Shown here: positions 56,033 through 63,267 of the stretch, in pieces
How the letters are laid out: every line of letters begins with the position of its first letter
How positions within the stretch are numbered: the first letter of the stretch is position 1
Assembly (NCBI RefSeq): GCF_000956465.1
Contig: NZ_JYJA01000031.1
Location: forward strand, 100,944 to 164,943
DNA length: 64,000 nucleotides
Source: Microbacterium trichothecenolyticum
Lineage (GTDB): Bacteria > Actinomycetota > Actinomycetes > Actinomycetales > Microbacteriaceae
Reading direction: 5' to 3'
The notes under the pieces: model-generated
What the model was told of the DNA's origin: nothing
Seen by the model: only the letters and a program-made list of their open reading frames with translations
Databases searched by the model: none
Translations under genes and position numbers: made by a program

Positions 56033-58278
56033 GGCGCCTCCTCCGCGCCCGGGCTCGCCGCGACCGCGCCGGCGAGCGCTCCGACGTCGCGCAGCGCCCC
56101 GACGAGCGCGTCCCGGCGGACGGGCTTGACGAGGTACGCCGAGGCGCCCATCGCGAGCCCGCGCGCCCGCTCGTCCACGATCGACACCACGATGACCGGC
56201 ACCGCGGCGGTGGCGTCATCCGCTCGCACGCGTCTCAGCACCTCCCAGCCATCCGTCCGCGGCAGACGGATGTCGAGCAGCACCGCCGCGGGCACGTGCC
56301 GGCGGATCGCCGACAGGCCCTCGTCTCCGTCGCGCGCGATCACGACGTCGACCCCGAGCCCGTCGAGGTAGGCCGAGGTGAGGTCGAGCGACGCGCGGTC
56401 ATCTTCGACGAGGACGATCATCGGCCGTCCCGCCTCGTCGTCCGCCTCGGGCATCGCGATGGGCACGCGCCGCGGGATCGTGAACCCGAAGGTGCTGCCG
56501 ACCCCGACCTCGCTCTCGAGCCGCATCGTGCCGCCGAGGATCGCCACGATCCGCCGGCACAGGGTGAGGCCGAGACCCGTGCCCTCTTCGCTCTGCAGTC
56601 CCCGCCGACCCTGCTGGAAGGACTCGAAGATCCGCTCTCGGTCCGCCGGCGCGATGCCGATGCCGGTGTCGGCGACCGCCACGGCGATCTCGTGCTCGCT
56701 TCCCCGGGCGGTCACCGTGACGCTCCCGCCGTCCGGCGTGAACTTCACGGCGTTGCTGAGCAGGTTCACGAGCACCTGCTTGACTCGCAGTTCGTCGGAC
56801 TCGACCGTATCGAGGTCGGCCTCGACGTCGACGGACAGTCGGATGCCGTGCCTCGCGGCCCGCTCGCGCACCATCGACGCGCCGTACTCGAGTGCGGAGC
56901 GCAGCGAGAACGTCGACGGTTCGAGCTCCATGCGGCCGGCCTCCACCTTCGACAGGTCGAGGATGTCGTTGAGAAGCTGCAGCAGGTGCCGGCCTGAGCC
57001 GAGGATGTCGCGCAGGTACTCGTCCTGCCGGTCGTTGAGCTCGCCGAACATGCGCTCGAGGAGGACCTCCGAGAACCCGATGACGGCGTTGAGAGGAGTG
57101 CGCAGCTCATGCGACATGCTCGCGAGGAACTCGGACTTGTGGCGGCTCGCGATCTCCAGCTCGGCAGACTTCGTCTCCAGCTCGCGGAACAGCTGCGCGT
57201 TCCAGACCGCGAGCGCCGACTGGCTCGCGAAGTTCTCGAGGAAGTCCATCGTGTCGGCCGAGAAATCGCCGGGCGTGCGTCGGCGCACCACGAGCGCGCC
57301 GACGATCCGATCACCCCGGAGAACGGGCACTGCGACCATCGACCGCCAGCCATCCTCGTGAAGCAGACGCAGGTGGATGTCGAGTTCGACATCGTCGAGG
57401 TCGGCTACGGCGATGGGATGCCGCTCCCTCGCAGCACGGCCGACGAGGGTGGTGTCGAGGTCGACCTTGATGCCGCGCAGCCGCTCGAGGAGTCGGTCGC
57501 TCGCGTACGCGCTTCTCACCGTGAACGCGCGCTCGTGCTCGACGTACTCCATGATCGAACCGCCGTCGCAGCCGGCGAAGCGCACCGCGTTCATGATGAT
57601 CGTGGTCAGCACCTCGTCGAGCACGAGGCTCGAGCTCACCGCCTCGCCGACCTCGCTGAGGGCTTCGAGCTGATCGACCTTCCGCGCGAGCTCGACACTG
57701 CGGTCCTCGAGCGCACGCACCAGGTGGACCTGACGCACCACCACAGCCGCCTGCGTGGCGAATGCCTCGAGGGCGGTGCGCGCGTGCGCGTCGAACGGGG
57801 CGACCTCGGTGCGCCAGAGCGAGATCACGCCCACGACCTCGTCGTCGAGCAGCATCGGCGCAGAGATCACGGTGCGGTAGTGACCCACCTTCTGCGCGTC
57901 CTGCCGCCCATACTCGGCATCGGCGAGGACGTCGTCGATCTGCTGCATCTGCCGATCCGTGGCAACGCGTCCGACGAGACTGGCGCGGTCGAGCCGGAAG
58001 GGGTGCGCGGCGATGTACGCGACCACCTCGTCGGGCACGCCGACCCACGACGACAGCACGAACCTGTCCCCGTTGATGAGATACACGTGGGCGGCGTCGG
58101 ACCGGCAGAGCCTTCGTGCACTGTCCACGATCGTGTCAAGAGCCGAATCGGGATCCGAAGCCGAGCGCCCGAGTGCAAGCAGCACTTCGTTCATCGCTGC
58201 GAACTGCTCGGTGGCGTCGGTGTAGCCACGCTGGGGGGTTTCGAGTTCCCCCTCGCCGGCTCCATCCGAACGCTCCAC
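56029..58278 (-). CDS. Hybrid histidine kinase: GAF-GAF-HisKA-HATPase-receiver
   Basis: A 749-residue cytoplasmic sensor. Two GAF-type domains span about 30-195 and 215-370 (each opening with EVLLALGRS- or SEVGEAVSSS-like helices). HisKA has the phospho-His in FLASMSHELRTPLNAVIGFS near 395; the ATPase has NLLSNAVKFTPDGG, VADTGIGIAP and GTGLGLTLCRR; the C-terminal receiver has VLVEDDRAS, LLDIRLPRTDG and YLVKPVRR. No membrane helix, so it senses an internal signal (GAF domains bind small molecules or redox groups). GTG start with AGGAGG 8 nt upstream. Heads the operon with the receiver, cyclase and ATP-grasp genes. Confidence 0.93.
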   Translation of the reverse strand: MERSDGAGEGELETPQRGYTDATEQFAAMNEVLLALGRSASDPDSALDTIVDSARRLCRSDAAHVYLINGDRFVLSSWVGVPDEVVAYIAAHPFRLDRASLVGRVATDRQMQQIDDVLADAEYGRQDAQKVGHYRTVISAPMLLDDEVVGVISLWRTEVAPFDAHARTALEAFATQAAVVVRQVHLVRALEDRSVELARKVDQLEALSEVGEAVSSSLVLDEVLTTIIMNAVRFAGCDGGSIMEYVEHERAFTVRSAYASDRLLERLRGIKVDLDTTLVGRAARERHPIAVADLDDVELDIHLRLLHEDGWRSMVAVPVLRGDRIVGALVVRRRTPGDFSADTMDFLENFASQSALAVWNAQLFRELETKSAELEIASRHKSEFLASMSHELRTPLNAVIGFSEVLLERMFGELNDRQDEYLRDILGSGRHLLQLLNDILDLSKVEAGRMELEPSTFSLRSALEYGASMVRERAARHGIRLSVDVEADLDTVESDELRVKQVLVNLLSNAVKFTPDGGSVTVTARGSEHEIAVAVADTGIGIAPADRERIFESFQQGRRGLQSEEGTGLGLTLCRRIVAILGGTMRLESEVGVGSTFGFTIPRRVPIAMPEADDEAGRPMIVLVEDDRASLDLTSAYLDGLGVDVVIARDGDEGLSAIRRHVPAAVLLDIRLPRTDGWEVLRRVRADDATAAVPVIVVSIVDERARGLAMGASAYLVKPVRRDALVGALRDVGALAGAVAASPGAEEAP

Positions 58279-58368
58279 GGGTGGCCTCCTCCCAGTGAGA
58301 CCTCGCGTTCGCCGCGATGACAGGCCACATTGTCCTCGCGCTCGGGAGCGCTTTCAAGACGAGGGGGT

Positions 58369-58929
58369 TCAGCCGTGCGGAGCGCCCGGAAGGTTCGCGG
58401 CGAACACCTGCTCGGCGTAGCCCGCGAGTTTCTCGGTCACGTCTTCGAGTCGCAGCGCGGCGGCGGTGGCGATGTCGAGCTCGACGACGTTGCGGCGACG
58501 CAGGTCGCGGTGCCAGCGGCGCAGGCGCTCGAGGCTCTGCTCCTCCTCCTCGAGCTCGCCGAACGTGAATTTCTCCTTGGCGATCTCGCGGTCGATCTCG
58601 TCGGAGAACTTGCCGCAGTCGGCGAGGAACTCCTCCCATTCATCGGCGCGCGCGGCGATGAAGGCGTCGCGCAGCACCGCGATGTCGTCCTCCCCGTGCG
58701 AGGAGGCGGTGAGCACCGCCAGCGTTCCCCCGCCGCGCTCGGCGAGCTCGCGCACGGTCGGGAGAGCATCGGTGAAAGCCGGCAGGTCGGGGATGGTCCA
58801 TACGCCGGATGCCGCGGGGACCGCGCCGACGCGGCGAAGCTCGCGCCAGACGGCGACGCGGTGGCGCGACGGCTCCGCCGGGACCTTCGGAATGACCAGC
58901 AGCCAGGACACGGTTGCATCGGGGGTCAT
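58369..58929 (-). CDS. ChrB N-terminal-like protein
   Basis: A 186-residue protein like the N-terminal domain of ChrB chromate-resistance regulators: WLLVIPKVPAEPSRHRVAVW at the start, then LRRVGAVPAASGVWTIPDL and a long charged helical region with EEFLADCGKF and LRRWHRDLRRRN. No chrA transporter is adjacent, so a chromate role is not supported by context. The ATG has TACCGT exactly 6 nt upstream (leaderless). Divergent from the YaeQ-like gene with a short palindrome in the 53-nt gap. Confidence 0.75.
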   Translation of the reverse strand: MTPDATVSWLLVIPKVPAEPSRHRVAVWRELRRVGAVPAASGVWTIPDLPAFTDALPTVRELAERGGGTLAVLTASSHGEDDIAVLRDAFIAARADEWEEFLADCGKFSDEIDREIAKEKFTFGELEEEEQSLERLRRWHRDLRRRNVVELDIATAAALRLEDVTEKLAGYAEQVFAANLPGAPHG

Positions 58930-58935
58930 CGGAAC

Positions 58936-58941
58936 ACGGTA
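58936..58941 (-). promoter_or_regulatory. -10 element of the leaderless ChrB-like gene
   Basis: TACCGT on the minus strand, 6 nt, ATG. Confidence 0.5.
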
Positions 58942-58952
58942 ACAGGCGTTAC
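58939..58952. promoter_or_regulatory. Palindrome between the ChrB-like and YaeQ-like genes
   Basis: GTAAC-AGGC-GTTAC. It overlaps the ChrB-like -10 box and lies upstream of the YaeQ-like -10 (TAGGCT, 58969), so one factor could control both. Confidence 0.4.
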
Positions 58953-58982
58953 ATCCGCCGGCACCACGTAGGCTCGATTCCC

Positions 58983-59522
58983 ATGGCGATCGGCGTGACG
59001 ATGTACACCTTCGATATCCAGCTGGCCGACGTCGATCGGGGCGTCTACGAGGATCTCTCGGTGCGCGTGGCGCGGCATCCGTCCGAGACCGACGCCTTCA
59101 TGCTGACCCGAGTCCTCGCGTACGCACTCGAGTACGAGGAGGGCATCGCGTTCAGCGAGGGCATCTCGGCCACCGACGAGCCCGCCGTGCTCGTCCGCGA
59201 CCTCACCGGTGCGCTGGTGGCGTGGATCGAGGTCGGGGCTCCCGACGCCGCACGCCTGCACACGGGCAGCCTGGCCGGCGCGCGCGTCGCGGTGTACACC
59301 CATCGCGACCCCGCGAAGGTGGCGGCGCCCTGGGCGGCGAAGAAGATCCACCGTGCCGGGGAGATCAGCCTCTACAGCTTCGACTCGGGCTTCTTCGATG
59401 CGGCGACGGCGGTGCTCGAGCGCCGCAACACGATGACCGTGTCGATCACCGAACGCCGGTTGTACCTCGACCTCAACGGCTCATCGTTCGAGTCGGACGT
59501 CCACGAGGTCGCGGCAGGCTGA
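58983..59522 (+). CDS. yaeQ: YaeQ family protein
   Basis: A 179-residue member of the YaeQ family, whose fold resembles PD-(D/E)XK nucleases but whose activity is unproven. Family segments: TFDIQLADVDRGVYEDL near 8, VARHPSETDAFMLTRVLAYA near 30, EGISATDEPAVLVRDLTG near 60, AWIEVGAPDAARLH near 80. The start MAIGVTMY fits the family N-terminus; TAGGCT lies 8 nt upstream with no Shine-Dalgarno, nearly leaderless. Convergent with the Nudix gene, 8 nt apart. Confidence 0.85.
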   Translation: MAIGVTMYTFDIQLADVDRGVYEDLSVRVARHPSETDAFMLTRVLAYALEYEEGIAFSEGISATDEPAVLVRDLTGALVAWIEVGAPDAARLHTGSLAGARVAVYTHRDPAKVAAPWAAKKIHRAGEISLYSFDSGFFDAATAVLERRNTMTVSITERRLYLDLNGSSFESDVHEVAAG

Positions 59523-59530
59523 CACGGGGG

Positions 59531-59944
59531 TCAGGGCAGGAAGTTCTCCCGCGCGAGCGGGGCGACCTCGAGCTCCCGGGCATCGGCGCGCGAGACCCAC
59601 CGCAGCTCCTCGATCTCGGCGTCGGTCACGGGCACCTGGGCGCCGATGTCGGCGACGAACACGTCCGCCACGACGACGAAGCCCGGTTCGTTCGCCGCTG
59701 CCGCTGTGTACAGACCGAGCGACTGCAGCTCATCCGGATCCACCGAGAGGCCCAGTTCCTCGAACAGTTCGCGGCTCAGCGTCTCGGCCGGCGTCTCGCC
59801 CGGTTCAGGCTTGCCACCCGGCTGCATGAACGCGGTCGTTCCGGCTTTGCGCACGAGCAGCAGTTCGTCGCGGTCATTGACGATGACCGCGGCCGACACA
59901 TGGATGCTGCGCGCCGACGTCGATGCCGGGTTCGAGGTGCTCAC
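59531..59944 (-). CDS. Nudix hydrolase
   Basis: A 137-residue pyrophosphohydrolase. The Nudix box GX5EX7REUXEEXGU is intact: GKPEPGETPAET then LSRELFEELGL (residues ~43-65). MutT-like single domain, probably cleaving a nucleoside-diphosphate derivative; substrate not readable. GTG start, with TAGCGT exactly 6 nt upstream (59951-59956 on the minus strand), so leaderless; divergent from the zinc-ribbon SDR gene. Confidence 0.9.
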   Translation of the reverse strand: MSTSNPASTSARSIHVSAAVIVNDRDELLLVRKAGTTAFMQPGGKPEPGETPAETLSRELFEELGLSVDPDELQSLGLYTAAAANEPGFVVVADVFVADIGAQVPVTDAEIEELRWVSRADARELEVAPLARENFLP

Positions 59945-59950
59945 GAAGGC

Positions 59951-59956
59951 ACGCTA
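59951..59956 (-). promoter_or_regulatory. -10 element of the leaderless Nudix gene
   Basis: TAGCGT on the minus strand, then GCCTTC and GTG. Confidence 0.55.
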
Positions 59957-59982
59957 ACAGGAACCGCCGCACCGGCCCGGCG

Positions 59983-59988
59983 TAGAAT
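59983..59988 (+). promoter_or_regulatory. -10 element of the leaderless zinc-ribbon SDR gene
   Basis: TAGAAT, then 5 nt and GTG (59994). It lies back to back with the Nudix promoter. Confidence 0.55.
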
Positions 59989-59993
59989 CACGT

Positions 59994-61475
59994 GTGCTTC
60001 CCGATTCCCCCGAGCCCTCCGACCTGCCGCCGAGCGGCATCGACCCGGAAGATCTGGCGACCACCCTGCGGGTGCTCGCGATCATGCCGGGCGTCGACGA
60101 GTCGCACCCCGACTACGTGGCCGTGCGCCGTGCCACCGCCGCGATGTTCAAGGCCGTCAAGAAAGTGCGGCGCCGCGAGATCCGTGAGGCGATCGCCTCC
60201 GCCGATCGCGCGGTGGTCGCCGCCACCGCCACCGGGGCGCCGGACCGGATCGACGACGAGACCCGCGGCATCCCGATCAGCTCGTCCACCACGGCGGCCA
60301 GTGCAGGCACGCTCCTCAAGCCGCGTGCCTGCTACATCTGCAAACAGCCGTACACGGTGGTCGACGCGTTCTACCACCAGCTCTGCCCCACGTGCGCGGC
60401 CATGAGCCACGCGAAGCGCAACGCGCGCACCGACCTCACCGGCAAGCGCGCGCTGCTCACCGGCGGCCGCGCGAAGATCGGCATGTACATCGCGCTGCGC
60501 CTCCTGCGCGACGGCGCACACACGACGATCACGACGCGCTTCCCGCGCGATGCCGTGCGCCGCTTCAGCAGCCTTCCCGACTCGCCCGAGTGGATCGACC
60601 GCCTGAAGGTGGTCGGCATCGACCTGCGCGATCCTGCCCAGGTGATCGGTCTGGCGGAGGATGTCGCTGCCGCCGGTCCCCTCGACATCCTCATCAACAA
60701 CGCGACCCAGACCGTGCGCCGCTCGCCGGGTGCGTACCAGCCGCTGGTCGACGCCGAGCTCGCGCCGCTGCCCGATGGCCCGCTGCCGGAGCTCGTCACG
60801 TTCGGCCACACGAACGACCGTCACCCGCAGGCGCTCGAGCGCTCCGTGACAGCGCACCCGATCCTCGCCGCGGCAGCCGCCCGCGCCGACGAGCTGACCG
60901 AGCAGGCCATGGCCGCGGGTTCCAGTTCCCTCGAACGTCTCGCCGCCGGCACCGCCATCGACGCCGGCGGGCTGATCCCCGACCTCGACCACACCAACTC
61001 GTGGGTGCAGAGCGTCGAAGAGGTCGACCCCCTCGAGATGCTCGAAGTGCAGCTCGCGAACACGACAGCGCCGTTCCTGCTCGTGTCGAAGCTGCGCTCG
61101 TCGCTCGCGGCGAGTCCGGCACGCCGCACGTACGTGGTCAACGTCAGCGCGATGGAGGGAGTCTTCAATCGCGGGTACAAGGGGCCGGGGCATCCGCACA
61201 CGAACATGGCCAAGGCGGCCGTGAACATGCTCACGCGCACAAGCGCGCGGGAGCTGTTCGAGACCGACCGCATCCTCATGACCAGCGTCGACACCGGCTG
61301 GATCACGGACGAGCGCCCGCACCCGACGAAGGTGCGGCTCGCCGAGGAGGGCTTCCACGCACCGCTCGATCTCGTCGACGGCGCGGCGCGCGTGTACGAC
61401 CCGATCGTGCGCGGCGAGGCCGGCGAAGACCTGTTCGGGGTCTTCCTCAAGGACTACGCGCCCGGCCAATGGTGA
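59994..61475 (+). CDS. SDR-type oxidoreductase with N-terminal zinc-ribbon, divergent active site
   Basis: A 493-residue protein. Residues 1-105 are helical and charged; a CxxC-x14-CxxC zinc-ribbon-like motif begins near residue 113 (CYIC...CPTC). A Rossmann SDR domain follows from ~150, with ALLTGGRAKIGMYIALRLL and ILINNATQTV, then an insertion of about 100 residues before PFLLVSKLRSSLAAS. The active site departs from the family: the serine is present in VVNVSAMEG, but the YxxxK position reads TNMAK, with Thr for the Tyr. Activity may be lost or altered. GTG start is leaderless. The last codons overlap the next small gene. Confidence 0.82.
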   Translation: MLPDSPEPSDLPPSGIDPEDLATTLRVLAIMPGVDESHPDYVAVRRATAAMFKAVKKVRRREIREAIASADRAVVAATATGAPDRIDDETRGIPISSSTTAASAGTLLKPRACYICKQPYTVVDAFYHQLCPTCAAMSHAKRNARTDLTGKRALLTGGRAKIGMYIALRLLRDGAHTTITTRFPRDAVRRFSSLPDSPEWIDRLKVVGIDLRDPAQVIGLAEDVAAAGPLDILINNATQTVRRSPGAYQPLVDAELAPLPDGPLPELVTFGHTNDRHPQALERSVTAHPILAAAAARADELTEQAMAAGSSSLERLAAGTAIDAGGLIPDLDHTNSWVQSVEEVDPLEMLEVQLANTTAPFLLVSKLRSSLAASPARRTYVVNVSAMEGVFNRGYKGPGHPHTNMAKAAVNMLTRTSARELFETDRILMTSVDTGWITDERPHPTKVRLAEEGFHAPLDLVDGAARVYDPIVRGEAGEDLFGVFLKDYAPGQW

Positions 61476-61699
61476 ACCTGCCCGAGCCCGGTCACCGGGT
61501 GGTCGTGCGCTACATCCTGCCGACGGGTCAGGCGACGGACGCCCTCGGCGAACTGCTGAGCGCGGATGCCGATTCCGTCGTCGTCGACGGCAAGCGCGGC
61601 GTCGAACGCATCCCGCACGGCGCGATCATCGCCGCGAAGGAGGTGCCGCCGCCGCCTGCTCCCCGCGCGCCGCGGCATCGGTCGGACGACGAGACCTGA
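61469..61699 (+). CDS. Small SH3-like domain protein (acetyltransferase N-domain type)
   Basis: About 76 residues from ATG (GTG at 61472, overlapping the SDR stop as GTGA, is the alternative). RVVVRYILPTGQATDALGEL and VVVDGKRGVERIPHGAIIAA resemble the SH3-like N-terminal domain of Rv0428c/Cg3035-type GNAT acetyltransferases, but no GNAT domain follows: the protein ends in a Pro/Arg-rich tail. Overlap with the SDR gene indicates co-translation. Confidence 0.6.
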   Translation: MVNLPEPGHRVVVRYILPTGQATDALGELLSADADSVVVDGKRGVERIPHGAIIAAKEVPPPPAPRAPRHRSDDET

Positions 61700-61741
61700 G
61701 CCGCGGGGAAGAACTTCGCCCCGTCGGCGGTTCGACGATCC

Positions 61742-62098
61742 ATGAGCACAGTCGCAGAACTCCTCCGTCTGAACCTCCACGGCGTCTTCGGGAACCGGGA
61801 TGCCGCCCAACGACGCGAGGCTGCCGCTCGCGCCTACTCCCCCGGGGTGGTGCTGACGGACCCCGAAGGAACGGTCGTCGGCCCCGAGGCGGTCCTCTCC
61901 AGCGCGGAACGGCTGCTGAAGGACGCGCCCGAGGAGTTCGTGCTCGTCGAGGACGGACCGGCCTACGTCTCGGAGACGACCGGGGTGCTGCCGTGGGCGT
62001 TCGGCCCTGCCGGCGCGCCCGCCGTGCGGGGCCTCGATCTCATCACCGTCGACGACGGCGCGATCACGTCGCTGACCGTCCTGCTGGCCGAAGCCTGA
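61742..62098 (+). CDS. SnoaL/NTF2-like protein
   Basis: A 118-residue single-domain protein with the NTF2-like pattern: an N-terminal helix with AELLRLNLHGVFGNRDAAQR, then AYSPGVVLTDPEGTVVG and a last strand LDLITVDDGAITSLTVLLAE. Such folds serve as small isomerases, binding proteins or partners; no catalytic residue can be named. It lies 42 nt after the SH3-like gene on the same strand and ends at a strong hairpin. Confidence 0.75.
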   Translation: MSTVAELLRLNLHGVFGNRDAAQRREAAARAYSPGVVLTDPEGTVVGPEAVLSSAERLLKDAPEEFVLVEDGPAYVSETTGVLPWAFGPAGAPAVRGLDLITVDDGAITSLTVLLAEA

Positions 62099-62101
62099 AT
62101 C

Positions 62102-62131
62102 CGCGTGGGCCGCGCCGCCGCGGCCCACGCG
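62102..62131. terminator. Bidirectional terminator
   Basis: CGCGTGGGCCGCG and CGCGGCCCACGCG, 13 bp with a 4-nt loop, between the convergent NTF2-like and MDR genes. Confidence 0.85.
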
Positions 62132-62138
62132 CACACGC

Positions 62139-63116
62139 TCAGAACCGCAGCAGCACCTTGCCTGCGCGGCCGGGCACGGCGCTCGCGGCCGCTGCCGCGC
62201 GCGCCTGCTCGAACGGGAACACCTCGTCGACCGGCAGCGACACCTCACCCGACCCGATGCGCTGCACCAGTTCGGCGAACAGCGCACCGCGGGTGGCGGC
62301 ATCCATCGTCTGGCTCACCTTGCTGCCCCAGAAGCCCTTGACCGTCGCCTGCTTGAAGATGAGGTCACCCGCCGACAGCTGCAGCGTGCTCGAGCCCATC
62401 GATCCGAACGACACCAGGGTGCCGCCCTCGCCGAGCAGCGAGAGCAGGTCGCCGGCAGCTTCGCCGCCGACCGAGTCCACCGCCGCGCGCGGAGCGTTCT
62501 CGCCGAGGATCTGCGCTGCCCGCTCCCGCCAGTCATCCGACGCGGTGGACACAACATCGCGGATGCCGAGCCCGGCCAGTTCGTCGACCCCCGCGTCGCG
62601 GCGCACCAGACCGAGAACGTGCACCCCACGCGCCGCGGCGAACTGGGCGACGAGCTTGCCGACGGCGCCGTTGGCCGTGTTCTGCACGATCCAGTCGCCC
62701 GGTTCCACGTCCAGGAAGTCGAGCAGGCTCAGCGCGCTGAACGGCATCGAGATCAGCTGCGCGGCCGTCTCGTCGCTGACGGCGTCGGGGACGGGTACCA
62801 GCCCGGCCGCCTTGGCGACGAAGTACTCGCTCCACACGCCGAATGTGCCGCCGGTGGCGACCCGCTGCCCGACCCTCAGGGAATCGACCCCCTCGCCGAG
62901 CGCGTCCACGACACCGACGGCCTCGGTCCCGGAAGCGGCGGGCAGCTCGGGCTTGTAGCCGTATGTGCCGCGGATCGTCCAGAGGTCGTGGTTGTGGATC
63001 GGCGAGAGGACCGTCCGCACCCGCACCTGCCCAGGACCCGGCTCCGGCAGAGGTCGCTCCGCGACCTGCAGAACCTCGGTCGGGTCGCCGAAAGCGGAAT
63101 GGATGAGTGCGCGCAC
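62139..63116 (-). CDS. Zinc-independent MDR oxidoreductase (quinone or enoyl reductase type)
   Basis: A 325-residue medium-chain dehydrogenase/reductase: LSPIHNHDLWTIRGTYGYKP near 40, SGTEAVGVVDALGEGVDSLR near 62, ISMPFSALSLLDFLDVEPGD near 120 and NTANGAVGKLVAQFAAARGV near 142 as the NADPH loop (AxxGxxG-like). No zinc-binding Cys set is present. Closest in pattern to 2-enoyl reductase/quinone oxidoreductase proteins. GTG start (VRALIHSAFG) with AAGGAG 7 nt upstream; upstream in-frame codons are excluded by that site. Confidence 0.86.
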   Translation of the reverse strand: MRALIHSAFGDPTEVLQVAERPLPEPGPGQVRVRTVLSPIHNHDLWTIRGTYGYKPELPAASGTEAVGVVDALGEGVDSLRVGQRVATGGTFGVWSEYFVAKAAGLVPVPDAVSDETAAQLISMPFSALSLLDFLDVEPGDWIVQNTANGAVGKLVAQFAAARGVHVLGLVRRDAGVDELAGLGIRDVVSTASDDWRERAAQILGENAPRAAVDSVGGEAAGDLLSLLGEGGTLVSFGSMGSSTLQLSAGDLIFKQATVKGFWGSKVSQTMDAATRGALFAELVQRIGSGEVSLPVDEVFPFEQARAAAAASAVPGRAGKVLLRF

Positions 63117-63267
63117 GGTGGTGCTCCTTGGTAGATCTCGGGCCGCGGGTGCGCGGCCCCGAAGGTACAGCGGTGCGCCGCCCGCCTGCATTCCCCGGGT
63201 CGTTGCTGGGCGACGCGGGTGTCGCCCTTCCGCCGAGTCGGCGATGGGGTTGAGCGAGCGGGGTGGT

